Shown piece after piece: positions 1 to 5,600 of a stretch of DNA of 5,600 nucleotides; position 1 is the stretch's first letter; every line of letters starts with the position of its first letter. The translations under genes and the position numbers were made by a program. Source of the DNA: Deltaproteobacteria bacterium (GTDB taxonomy: Bacteria > Myxococcota > Myxococcia > Myxococcales > Myxococcaceae). The stretch is from assembly GCA_016875515.1 (NCBI GenBank), contig VGRA01000207.1:1-5600 (forward strand). The letters are read 5' to 3'. The notes under the pieces were generated by a model, which was not told where the DNA came from, did no database searches, and saw nothing but the letters and a program-made list of their open reading frames with translations.

Positions 1-1307
1 GGGAGGTTGCTCCCGCCCACGAAGGAGGGCAGCAACCACGGCAGCGCGGCGACGAACGGGTTCTGCGCGTCCGTGCTGGGGAAGGCGCGCAGCGACCAGG
101 GGGCGTTTTCCTTCAGGGCCAGCGCACCGAAGCCGCCGGTGAGCGTCCCCGCGGCCGCCCCCGGGGTGAACACGGTGGGCATCAGCACCGCCTGGAAGCT
201 GCCGACGTCCGGGCTGGTGAAGTTGGCGTTGAGCGTCTTGCCCGCCACCACGCCGTAGACGAAGGCCGGGGCGTCCGCCGGCGGGGTGTAGTTGGCCGAG
301 CCGGACAGCGTCACGCGCCCAAAGGTGAAGTCGCGCACCTGGGTGTCCCCCGCGCCGCAGGAGAGGGGCACGGCCCTGCCCTGGAAGTTCAGCGCCGCCC
401 CGCCCGCCCCCAGCCCGGTCAGGATGGCCAGCGGCACGTAGCTGCCCGGCTCCAGGTTGGTGATGGCGTACGCGTACCCGGTGTCCGTGTCGTTGGTGAA
501 CACCTGGTAGCCGTTCTGCAGCTGCTGGAGCAGCGCGGCGGGGTTGGAGGCCCCCTGGCTCAGCGAGTCGAACGACAGCGCGGCAATTGACAGGCTCTGC
601 CCCACCGGCGGCTGGTTGAAGGTGACGGTCCCGGTGAGCGTGCACAGCCCCTCCTCGGAGGCGGCGAGCAAGAGCTTCACCCCCTCGGCGCTGGCCTTGA
701 ACTCGTCCTTCGAGTCGATCTCCACGGTGACGGTGTCCGACAACAGGTCCAGCACCGGGGCGAAGGTGCCGTTGCCGTCCCGGTCTGCCCAGGCCCGCAG
801 CCGGTGGGTGCCGTCCGACACGTTCTCGAACCGGAAGGGGAGGGCGCCCGCCGCGGAGGGGGTGCCCAACTCCACGGGCGTTTCCCGGTCCAGGGAGACC
901 GCCACCTTCTTGCCCACCGCCACCGTGGCGAACACCACCTCGCCGGAGATGCTCCCGGGGGCCCCGCCCGCGCGCGTGTAGACCGCGGTGCCCGGCGTCT
1001 CCGCCAGCCCGTCCTGCGTGGACACGGCGTAGTAGCGCAGCGTGGTGGTGGCGGTGAGCTCCAGTCCCAGGGGAGACGGGCCGGACTTGCGCCCGGGGCC
1101 CTCCACGGCCGGGTCGCTGCCGTCCGTGGTCACGTAGACCGTGGCGGGCAGGTCCGAGGTCAGCGTCACGGTGACGCGGTCACTGAAGGGGCCCGGGTCC
1201 GGGGCCAACGTGGTGCGGGGCGGGGGGGGGACGCGGGTGTCCACCTTGGGCGGACCTCCGCACGCTGCGAGCCACAGCAGGACGGGGACGAGGGCGAGTG
1301 AGCGCAT
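1..1307 (-). CDS. Large secreted lipoprotein with chitobiase-C-terminal/FN3-associated domain (3' end outside window)
   Basis: An uninterrupted minus-strand frame starts at the ATG at 1307-1305 and stays open to the left edge, giving about 435 residues without a stop. The N-terminus is a lipoprotein signal peptide: Arg2, a hydrophobic core at residues 4-14, and lipobox L-A-A-C with acylated Cys16. Gly follows at +2, so export and probably outer-membrane anchoring are inferred. A short Pro-rich linker (27-30 is PPPP) leads to a domain at about 34-112 that resembles the CHB_HEX_C_1/FN3-associated family, with the hallmark VYVTTDGSDP at 57-66 and a closing TAVYTR at 107-112. Next come beta-rich segments: about 119-198, with a DRDGNG motif at 175-180 resembling a carboxypeptidase-regulatory/transthyretin-like fold; about 222-330; and a third from 332. 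Cys222 and Cys317 are the only other cysteines and could form a disulfide. No catalytic motif is visible, so adhesion, carbohydrate binding or surface structure are guesses. An AAGGGG site seven bases upstream supports the start. The gene is divergent from the CoA-ester lyase. Confidence 0.88.
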   Translation of the reverse strand, partial: MRSLALVPVLLWLAACGGPPKVDTRVPPPPRTTLAPDPGPFSDRVTVTLTSDLPATVYVTTDGSDPAVEGPGRKSGPSPLGLELTATTTLRYYAVSTQDGLAETPGTAVYTRAGGAPGSISGEVVFATVAVGKKVAVSLDRETPVELGTPSAAGALPFRFENVSDGTHRLRAWADRDGNGTFAPVLDLLSDTVTVEIDSKDEFKASAEGVKLLLAASEEGLCTLTGTVTFNQPPVGQSLSIAALSFDSLSQGASNPAALLQQLQNGYQVFTNDTDTGYAYAITNLEPGSYVPLAILTGLGAGGAALNFQGRAVPLSCGAGDTQVRDFTFGRVTLSGSANYTPPADAPAFVYGVVAGKTLNANFTSPDVGSFQAVLMPTVFTPGAAAGTLTGGFGALALKENAPWSLRAFPSTDAQNPFVAALPWLLPSFVGGSNL

Positions 1308-1368
1308 GGCGGGGCCCCTTATAACCTCCCCTGCCCCCGGCCGCTTTATGCTTCAGTCCCCGCCCGCC
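1308..1368. promoter_or_regulatory. Divergent intergenic promoter region
   Basis: These 61 bases separate the lipoprotein start (1307, minus) from the CoA-ester lyase start (1369, plus), so both promoters should lie here or just inside the genes. Two AT islands stand out in very GC-rich DNA: TTATAA at 1319-1324 and TTTATG at 1345-1350. The first reads TATAAC (1320-1325) on plus and TATAAG (1323-1318) on minus, each 5/6 to the -10 consensus. The second reads CATAAA on minus, 4/6. No good -35 hexamer is found at 16-18 bases from any of them. GGGGCCCC at 1311-1318 is a perfect palindrome abutting TTATAA. The exact promoters are not resolved. Confidence 0.45.
1315..1320 (-). promoter_or_regulatory. 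Ribosome binding site of the minus-strand lipoprotein
   Basis: On the minus strand AAGGGG lies seven bases before the ATG at 1307, a suitable Shine-Dalgarno distance. This supports that ATG together with the signal peptide that follows directly. A second purine-rich run, GGGAGG at 1330-1325, is 17 bases away and too far for normal use. Confidence 0.45.
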
Positions 1369-2358
1369 ATGAACGCCCCCTGGGAGCAACTCACCCTTGC
1401 GCGGGACTTCCCCGTGCGCCGCTCGGAGCTCACCTGCCCGGGTGACTCGCTGAAGATGATGCAGAAGGCGGCCGCGTCCGACGCGGACGAAGTCATCTTC
1501 GACCTCGAGGACGCCGTGGCCGTCACCCGCAAGGAGGCCGCCCGGAAGAGCGTGGCCGAGGCGCTCTCCACGCTGGACTTCCGCGGCAAGCTGCGGGCCT
1601 TCCGCCCCAACGGCGTGCGGACGAAGTACTTCTACCGGGACGTCATTGACGTGCTGGAGGCGGCGGGGCGCTTCGTGGACGTGGTGGTGCTGCCCAAGGT
1701 GTACGGCGAGGAGGACGTGCTGTTCGCCGACCGGCTCATCACCCAGGTGGAGGAGGCGTGCGGGCTGCCGCCCGGGCGCATCCGGCTGGAGGTCCTCATT
1801 GAGTCCGCGCGCGCGGTGCTGCACGCCGAGGCCATTGCCACCTGCAGCCCGCGCATGGACTCGCTCATCTTCGGCGTGGCGGACTACGCGGGGGACGTGG
1901 GGGCGCGCACCTTCAAGGGGAACCCGGGGCAGCTGTTCCACTACCCGCGGGCCCACCTGGTGGCCGCCGCGCGTGCCGCCGGCATTGCGGCCATTGACGC
2001 GGTGACGGTGCAGTTCCGGGACCTCGCCCAGGTGCGCGCGGACGCAGAGGACGGGGCGGCGCTGGGGTTCGACGGCAAGTGGGCCATCCACCCGTCCCAC
2101 CTGGCACCCATCCACACCGCCTACACCCCCACGCGACAAGAGCTGGAGCGCAGCCTCTCCGTCATGGAGGCCTACGCGCGGGCGGACCGCGCGCAGGGGC
2201 GGGGGGCCATTGTCCTGGGGGACGAGATGATCGACGCGGCCTCGCTCCGCGTGGAGTGGAGGAAGCTGTCCGTGGCCCGCAAGGCGGGGTTGCTGGGGGA
2301 GGATGGCCGCTTGTTGCCGCCCGCCCCGTCCGCCGGCGCGGTTCCGTCCGAGGGGTGA
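1369..2358 (+). CDS. CoA-ester lyase, HpcH/HpaI aldolase/citrate lyase (CitE-like) family
   Basis: This 329-residue cytoplasmic enzyme has the TIM-barrel fold whose members cleave or hydrolyse malyl-CoA, beta-methylmalyl-CoA, citramalyl-CoA or similar thioesters with Mg2+. Visible motifs, numbered from 1369: RRSELTCPGDS (17-27, family start), DLEDAV (45-50), RPNG (79-82, substrate-binding Arg), VLPKV (107-111), LEVLIES (140-146, Glu145 a likely Mg ligand), GVADYAGDVG (169-178, Asp172 likely Mg ligand), GKWAIHPS (236-243) and GDEMID (284-289), where the C-terminal Asp is contributed to the active site in related lyases. Length and motifs suggest an intact enzyme nearer to malyl-CoA lyase/thioesterase types than to the citrate-lyase beta subunit; no citrate lyase alpha or gamma genes are nearby. 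The substrate cannot be decided from sequence. The frame is open upstream to 1141, but that stretch is antisense to the lipoprotein. ATG 1348 is an alternative start adding seven residues; neither has a clear Shine-Dalgarno. First gene of the probable operon with the DUF1015 gene and serC. Confidence 0.9.
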   Translation: MNAPWEQLTLARDFPVRRSELTCPGDSLKMMQKAAASDADEVIFDLEDAVAVTRKEAARKSVAEALSTLDFRGKLRAFRPNGVRTKYFYRDVIDVLEAAGRFVDVVVLPKVYGEEDVLFADRLITQVEEACGLPPGRIRLEVLIESARAVLHAEAIATCSPRMDSLIFGVADYAGDVGARTFKGNPGQLFHYPRAHLVAAARAAGIAAIDAVTVQFRDLAQVRADAEDGAALGFDGKWAIHPSHLAPIHTAYTPTRQELERSLSVMEAYARADRAQGRGAIVLGDEMIDAASLRVEWRKLSVARKAGLLGEDGRLLPPAPSAGAVPSEG

Positions 2359-2362
2359 GAGC

Positions 2363-2370
2363 GGTATACC
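2363..2370. promoter_or_regulatory. GGTATACC palindrome before the DUF1015 gene
   Basis: The 21-bp gap between the CoA-ester lyase stop and the DUF1015 start holds the perfect palindrome GGTATACC, ending nine bases before the ATG at 2380. It includes TATACC, 4/6 to a -10 element at near-leaderless distance, but no convincing -35 lies upstream. The gap has no obvious Shine-Dalgarno. It may be an internal promoter, a regulator half-site or chance. Confidence 0.2.
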
Positions 2371-2379
2371 CGCCGCCCC

Positions 2380-3471
2380 ATGTCCGTCTTCCGCCCCGTC
2401 CGCGCCCACCGCCCCGCTGCGGACTCTGCGCGGCACCTCGCCGCCCCCGAGCTGGACGCCGCCACCCTGCGCGCCTGGCGCGCCGAGGGCCGCTTCTCCC
2501 CCGAGGCGGAGGCCACCTTCTACGTCTACCAACTGCGGCAGGCGGGCCACGAGCAGCGCGGCGTGGTGGGCGCCGCGTCCGTGGAGGCGCTGGACCGCCG
2601 GCGCATCCGCCGGCTCGAAGCCCCGCGCGAGGTGGCCGAGGAGGAGGAGGCCCGCAAGCTGGAAGAGGCCGGGGCGGTGCGGGGGCTGGTGACGCTGACC
2701 TACGCGGCGTCGCCCGCGGTGGAGGAGGCGCTGGAGAGCGTCACCCGCTTCGAGCCCGAGTACGACTTCATCAGCCAGGCCGGCGTGCAGCACACCTTCT
2801 GGACGGCGCGGGGCGAGGCGGTGGGGCGGCTGACCCGGGCCATGGACGAGGTGCCCTTCTTCTACGTGGTGGACCGGCCGGAACTGGCCGGGGCCGCCTC
2901 CCGCGTGCAGAAGCGCCGCCGCGAGCGCCGCAGCGTGGGGCCCCACGACTGGTTCCTCGCGCACGCCGTGCCGGACAGCTCGCTGCGCGCGCTGCCGGTG
3001 CACCGGGTGGCGCTGGCGCTGGGCGGCATGCTGCCCGCCACGCTGCTGGAGAAGCTGGGCTGGGCCTTCCACGTGGAGCCGGTGGCGGACGGGCGCCCCG
3101 CCGCGCCTGGCCACTTCGGCCTGTACGTGGAGGGGCGCTGGTACCGGCTGGAGCCGCGCGAGGAGGTGCTCCCGTCCGCCGTGGCGGCGCGGGTGGACGC
3201 GGCGCTCCTGCAGAAGCTGGTGGTGGGGCCGCTGCTGGGGGTGCGTGAGCCGCTGGACAGCCCGCTGCTGGAGTCCGTGGCTGGGGACCGGGACATCCCG
3301 GGGCTGCAGCGCAAGGTGGACGAGGGGGCCGCGCGCGCGGTGCTCCTCCTGCACCCGCCCTCCGTCCCGTCCCTGCTGGCCGCGGCGGACGCCGGCCACG
3401 TCCTGCCGCCCGGCAGCTTCCGCGTGGACCCGCAGCCGCTCGCCGGGCTGGCCCTGCACGTCCTGGATTGA
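2380..3471 (+). CDS. Divergent, shortened DUF1015 family protein with degraded signature motifs
   Basis: A 363-residue soluble protein without signal or membrane segments. Family membership is read from the order of features: N-terminal FRPVRA (4-9); a helix then FYVYQLRQ near 47-54; RRLEAP (77-82) where DUF1015 proteins usually carry an H-E-x-T type motif; PFFYVVD ending at Asp165; LPVHR (205-209); and a C-terminal block from VLLLHPP to LPPGSFRVDPQPLAGLAL matching the family's usual ending. DUF1015 members are typically around 400 residues or more. The N-terminal PPYDV block seems missing here. The DGHHR motif I recall from the family reads DRPEL (165-169), so only Asp is kept. The C-terminal PxKSTxFxPK motif reads PPGSF (343-347), with Lys lost. 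Residues 83-98 are strongly acidic and helical. The frame is intact with normal codon use, so it is not a pseudogene. Function is unknown. DUF1015 often neighbours serine-biosynthesis genes, as here with serC 33 bp downstream. Lost catalytic activity with a retained regulatory or binding role is inference. Confidence 0.82.
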   Translation: MSVFRPVRAHRPAADSARHLAAPELDAATLRAWRAEGRFSPEAEATFYVYQLRQAGHEQRGVVGAASVEALDRRRIRRLEAPREVAEEEEARKLEEAGAVRGLVTLTYAASPAVEEALESVTRFEPEYDFISQAGVQHTFWTARGEAVGRLTRAMDEVPFFYVVDRPELAGAASRVQKRRRERRSVGPHDWFLAHAVPDSSLRALPVHRVALALGGMLPATLLEKLGWAFHVEPVADGRPAAPGHFGLYVEGRWYRLEPREEVLPSAVAARVDAALLQKLVVGPLLGVREPLDSPLLESVAGDRDIPGLQRKVDEGAARAVLLLHPPSVPSLLAAADAGHVLPPGSFRVDPQPLAGLALHVLD

Positions 3472-3487
3472 ACCTGCCGCTTCACCC

Positions 3488-3492
3488 GGAGG
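3488..3492 (+). promoter_or_regulatory. Ribosome binding site of serC
   Basis: GGAGG lies 12 bases before the ATG at 3505. The spacing is slightly long but it is the clearest Shine-Dalgarno core on the plus strand of this window. It supports 3505 as the start, as does the SerC N-terminus that follows at once, and it implies serC is translated on its own rather than by coupling to the DUF1015 gene. Confidence 0.55.
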
Positions 3493-3504
3493 CCCCGCCT
3501 GCCC

Positions 3505-4590
3505 ATGCGCGTCATCAACTTCAACGCCGGTCCCGCCGCGCTGCCGCTGCCCGTGCTGGAGCGCACCCGGGACGAACTGCTGGACTTCCGCGGCACCGGG
3601 ATGTCCATCCTGGAGATGAGCCACCGCGGCGCGGACTTCGAGTCGGTGCTCGGGGACGCGGTGGTGCGCCTGCGGCGGCTGCTGCAGCTGCCAGGCACCC
3701 ACGAGGTGCTCTTCATGCAGGGTGGGGCCTCCCTCCAGTTCGCCCTGGTGCCGCTCAACTTCCTGCCCGCCGGGGCAGGGGCGGACTACGTGGTGACGGG
3801 GGCGTGGGGCGAGAAGGCGCTGAAGGAGGCGCAGGCGGTGGGGCGGGCGCGCGCCGCGTTGAACTGCAAGCAGGACGGGGCGTTCCGCCGCGTGCCGGGC
3901 CCCGGTGAGCTGCAGCTGGATCCTGCCGCGGCGTACGTCCACCTCACCTCCAACGAGACCATTGACGGCGTTCAGTTCCACGACTTTCCGCCGGCGGGCG
4001 GCGTCCCGGCCGTCTGCGACATGAGCTCGGACTTCCTCTGGCGGCCGGTGGACCTCTCGCCCTTCTCCCTGGTGTACGCCGGGGCGCAGAAGAACGTGGG
4101 CCCCTCGGGGCTGGTGGTGGTGGTGGCTCGCAAGGAGTTCCTCGCGCGCGGCCGCAAGGATCTCCCCGCCATCCTCCGCTACGGCACGCACGCCGAGGCC
4201 GGCTCGCTCTACAACACGCCCAACACCTTCGGCATCTACCTGGTGCGGCACGTCCTGGAGTGGCTGGAGGGAGAAGGTGGCCTCTCCGCCATGGAAGCGC
4301 GCAACCGCGCCAAGGCCGCTGCCGTGTACGGGGCGGTGGACGGCTCGGGGGGCTTCTACCGGTGCCCGGTGGAGACGGCCTCGCGCTCGGTGATGAACCC
4401 GGTGTTCCGCACGCCCTCCGAGGCGCTGGACGCGGCGTTCGTCCAGGGGGCGAAGGCGGCGGGCATGGTGGGGCTCAAGGGGCACCGCGCGGTGGGCGGA
4501 ATCCGCGCGTCCCTCTACAACGCCGTCTCCCTAGAGGATGCGCGCGCCCTCGCCGGCTTCATGGAGGCGTTCGCCCGCCAGCACGGCTGA
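3505..4590 (+). CDS. serC: Phosphoserine aminotransferase SerC
   Basis: This 361-residue PLP enzyme (class V aminotransferase, fold type I, cytoplasmic, normally a homodimer) interconverts 3-phosphohydroxypyruvate plus glutamate with O-phosphoserine plus 2-oxoglutarate, the second step of serine synthesis; in many bacteria it also serves PLP synthesis (PdxF role). Its length matches E. coli SerC (362). Diagnostic residues are present: [10 protein letters not shown] (5-14), His40-Arg41 in EMSHRG, QGGAS (72-76, phosphate loop of PLP), Trp101 stacking on [14 protein letters not shown] (148-158), Asp172, and Schiff-base Lys196 in [11 protein letters not shown]. Also present are YNTPNT (236-241) from the partner subunit, and His327-Arg328 with Arg334 for the substrate phosphate and carboxylate. 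I see no missing catalytic residue, so it should be active. It is the last gene of the likely three-gene operon, 33 bp after the DUF1015 gene. No serA or serB homologue is in the window. The alternative, a serine-glyoxylate aminotransferase, does not fit these phosphate-binding residues. Confidence 0.97.
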   Translation: MRVINFNAGPAALPLPVLERTRDELLDFRGTGMSILEMSHRGADFESVLGDAVVRLRRLLQLPGTHEVLFMQGGASLQFALVPLNFLPAGAGADYVVTGAWGEKALKEAQAVGRARAALNCKQDGAFRRVPGPGELQLDPAAAYVHLTSNETIDGVQFHDFPPAGGVPAVCDMSSDFLWRPVDLSPFSLVYAGAQKNVGPSGLVVVVARKEFLARGRKDLPAILRYGTHAEAGSLYNTPNTFGIYLVRHVLEWLEGEGGLSAMEARNRAKAAAVYGAVDGSGGFYRCPVETASRSVMNPVFRTPSEALDAAFVQGAKAAGMVGLKGHRAVGGIRASLYNAVSLEDARALAGFMEAFARQHG

Positions 4591-4599
4591 ACGGCCGTG
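4582..4599 (+). terminator. Small hairpin over the serC stop codon
   Basis: CACGGC (4582-4587) and GCCGTG (4594-4599) pair perfectly around a six-base loop that holds the TGA stop of serC. No T-run follows, so it is not a standard intrinsic terminator. It could stabilise the 3' end or slow polymerase. A six-base GC stem is easy to get by chance in this DNA, so confidence is low. Confidence 0.22.
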
Positions 4600-4621
4600 G
4601 GCGGACGGGGCGGCAGGGAAG

Positions 4622-4651
4622 TTGACCCCGGGCGGCGGCCGCGGCTACGTC
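4622..4651 (+). promoter_or_regulatory. Possible promoter of the M13 peptidase gene
   Basis: TTGACC (4622-4627) matches five of six bases of the -35 consensus and stands out in the 70-bp gap. A weak -10 candidate, TACGTC at 4646-4651, follows at 18 bases; it keeps only the leading TA. The ATG comes nine bases later, so a transcript would be leaderless or nearly so, which fits the absence of a Shine-Dalgarno. It suggests that the peptidase gene is transcribed separately from serC. Confidence 0.35.
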
Positions 4652-4660
4652 CCCGAGCCC

Positions 4661-5600
4661 ATGAAAACGTCCCTCTTGTCTTTCCTGCTGCTGCTCGCCG
4701 CTTGCAAGACAGCCGCGCCCGTCCCGGACAAGGCCGCCGTCGCCACGCCGCCGCCTGACACCCGCACCTGGACCTACGAGGGGGCCATGCCGGCCGGGCT
4801 GGACGAGGCGGCGCTGGACGGCACCGTCAGCCCCTGCGAGGACTTCTACCAGTACGCCTGCGGTGGCTGGATGAAGGCCACCACCATCCCCGAGGACCGC
4901 GCGCGCTATTCGCGCGGGTTCGACCGGATCGTTGACCAGAACGAGCTCACGCTGAAGGAGCTGCTCGAGGGGTTGGCTGCCAACCCCGGGCGCAGCAAGA
5001 TCCCCTACGCCAAGGCGCTGGGTGAATTCTACGGCTCGTGCATGGACGAGGCGTCGCTCGAGAAGTCGGAGAAGGAGCTGAAGGGGCTGCTCGCCAGGTT
5101 CAGCGTCAAGACGTCAGCGGACGTGCCGCGCGCCGTCGGGCAGATGCACAAGGCCGGCATGGCGCCCCTGCTCGGGTTCGGCTCCGACAACGACCTCAAG
5201 GACTCCACCCAGGTCATCGGCGTGCTGGACCAGGGTGGGCTGGGCCTTCCCGACCGCGAGTACTACCTGGCGAGCGAGGGAAAGAAGAAGGAGGTGCGGG
5301 AGGCCTACGTTGCCCACGTGGGGCGCGTCTTCCGGCTGCTGGGGCGCAAGGACGAGGGGGCGGACGCGGCCTCCGCGAACGTGCTCGCGCTCGAGACGCG
5401 CCTTGCCCAGGCCTCCATGGACCGCGTGGCGCGCCGGGACCCGAAGAACCGGGACCACCGGCTTGAACTCGTGGGGCTGCAGAAGGAGGCCCCGGGCTTC
5501 GACTGGGCCACGCTGCTGCGCGAGATGGGCGCCGCGAAGGTGACTGCCATCAACGTGACCCACGTCCCGTTTGCCAAGGAGCTGGAGGCGCTGGTGAAGG
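4661..5600 (+). CDS. M13 family (neprilysin/PepO-like) zinc metallopeptidase lipoprotein, N-terminal part
   Basis: The frame opens at ATG 4661 and stays open to the right edge, giving 313 complete codons. The first 15 residues are a lipoprotein signal: Lys2, a Leu-rich core at 5-12 and lipobox L-A-A-C with Cys15. A low-complexity Ala/Pro linker (16-33) follows. The M13 N-terminal domain then begins with VSPCEDFYQYACGGW (56-70), the hallmark of the family. QGGLGLPDREYYL at 191-203 is a second strong family signature. Bacterial M13 enzymes usually have around 650-700 residues, so about half is present; the zinc motif HExxH and the downstream Glu ligand lie outside the window, and activity cannot be judged. 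The family cleaves mostly oligopeptides. Lys16 at +2 does not signal inner-membrane retention, so an outer-membrane, periplasm- or surface-facing site is inferred. Eukaryotic relatives use a membrane-spanning anchor instead. It has its own possible promoter after serC and no evident functional tie to the serine genes. Confidence 0.93.
   Translation, partial: MKTSLLSFLLLLAACKTAAPVPDKAAVATPPPDTRTWTYEGAMPAGLDEAALDGTVSPCEDFYQYACGGWMKATTIPEDRARYSRGFDRIVDQNELTLKELLEGLAANPGRSKIPYAKALGEFYGSCMDEASLEKSEKELKGLLARFSVKTSADVPRAVGQMHKAGMAPLLGFGSDNDLKDSTQVIGVLDQGGLGLPDREYYLASEGKKKEVREAYVAHVGRVFRLLGRKDEGADAASANVLALETRLAQASMDRVARRDPKNRDHRLELVGLQKEAPGFDWATLLREMGAAKVTAINVTHVPFAKELEALVK

Noticed and set aside
544..1301. 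Plus-strand frames (544-981 and 804-1301) opposite the lipoprotein
   Set aside because: They lack recognisable domains and lie antisense to a continuous minus-strand frame with a lipobox and a domain match.
1141..1368. Upstream extension of the CoA-ester lyase frame to ATG 1141
   Set aside because: These codons are antisense to the lipoprotein's signal peptide and first domain, show no family similarity, and would cross the divergent promoter region.
2079..3248. Long plus-strand frame (389 codons) overlapping the CoA-ester lyase end and the DUF1015 gene
   Set aside because: Its product is low-complexity and rich in Arg, Gly, Ala and Pro, with no motif. The DUF1015 frame explains the region better.
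3472..3504. Search for a terminator or promoter between the DUF1015 gene and serC
   Set aside because: Only the serC ribosome site is seen; there is no hairpin with a T-run and no plausible -10/-35 pair.
4112..4126. Five TGG repeats within serC
   Set aside because: They encode a run of valines in the conserved strand after the PLP lysine of SerC. This is ordinary coding sequence, not a microsatellite of interest.
1180..4485. A very long (1101-codon) minus-strand open frame opposite the CoA-ester lyase, DUF1015 and serC genes
   Set aside because: It has no recognisable domain, its composition is dominated by Arg, His, Gly, Pro and Ala, and it overlaps three well-supported plus-strand genes. 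Stop-free antisense frames are expected when third positions are nearly all G or C.
5114..5577. Minus-strand frames opposite the M13 peptidase
   Set aside because: They are shadows of a plus-strand gene carrying two clear M13 signatures, and have no motif of their own.

Overview
The window is very GC-rich, with G or C at most third codon positions, and almost fully coding. Codon use, the loosely defined or missing Shine-Dalgarno sites and two lipoproteins with an L-A-A-C lipobox fit a myxobacterium of the Myxococcus/Corallococcus/Archangium type. That assignment is inference from style and protein content. No marker gene settles it.

Layout: (1) Positions 1-1307, minus strand: the first ~435 residues of a large secreted lipoprotein with a chitobiase-C-terminal/FN3-associated domain and further beta-rich repeats; it runs off the left edge. 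(2) 1308-1368: a 61-bp divergent promoter region with short AT-rich islands. (3) 1369-2358, plus: a CoA-ester lyase of the HpcH/HpaI aldolase/citrate lyase (CitE-like) family. (4) 2380-3471, plus: a shortened, divergent DUF1015 protein whose normally conserved motifs are degraded. (5) 3505-4590, plus: serC, a phosphoserine aminotransferase with all the expected active-site residues. (6) 4591-4660: a 70-bp gap with a small hairpin and a possible promoter. (7) 4661-5600, plus: the N-terminal part of an M13-family (neprilysin/PepO-like) metallopeptidase made as a lipoprotein; it runs off the right edge before its zinc site.

The three central plus-strand genes are separated by 21 and 33 bp and probably form one operon. 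serC supplies phosphoserine for serine synthesis and may act in PLP synthesis. DUF1015 genes are often found beside serine-biosynthesis genes. The CoA-ester lyase probably handles malyl-CoA, citramalyl-CoA or a related thioester, and the link to serine through glyoxylate is speculative. The flanking lipoproteins look like separate envelope functions.

No RNA genes, insertion sequences, CRISPR arrays, attachment sites or clear intrinsic terminators were seen. No gene-free stretch exceeds 70 bp. The most interesting item is the DUF1015 protein, which looks like a pseudoenzyme or functionally diverged form kept next to serC. Otherwise this looks like an ordinary chromosomal metabolic locus, and I see no convincing new multi-gene system.
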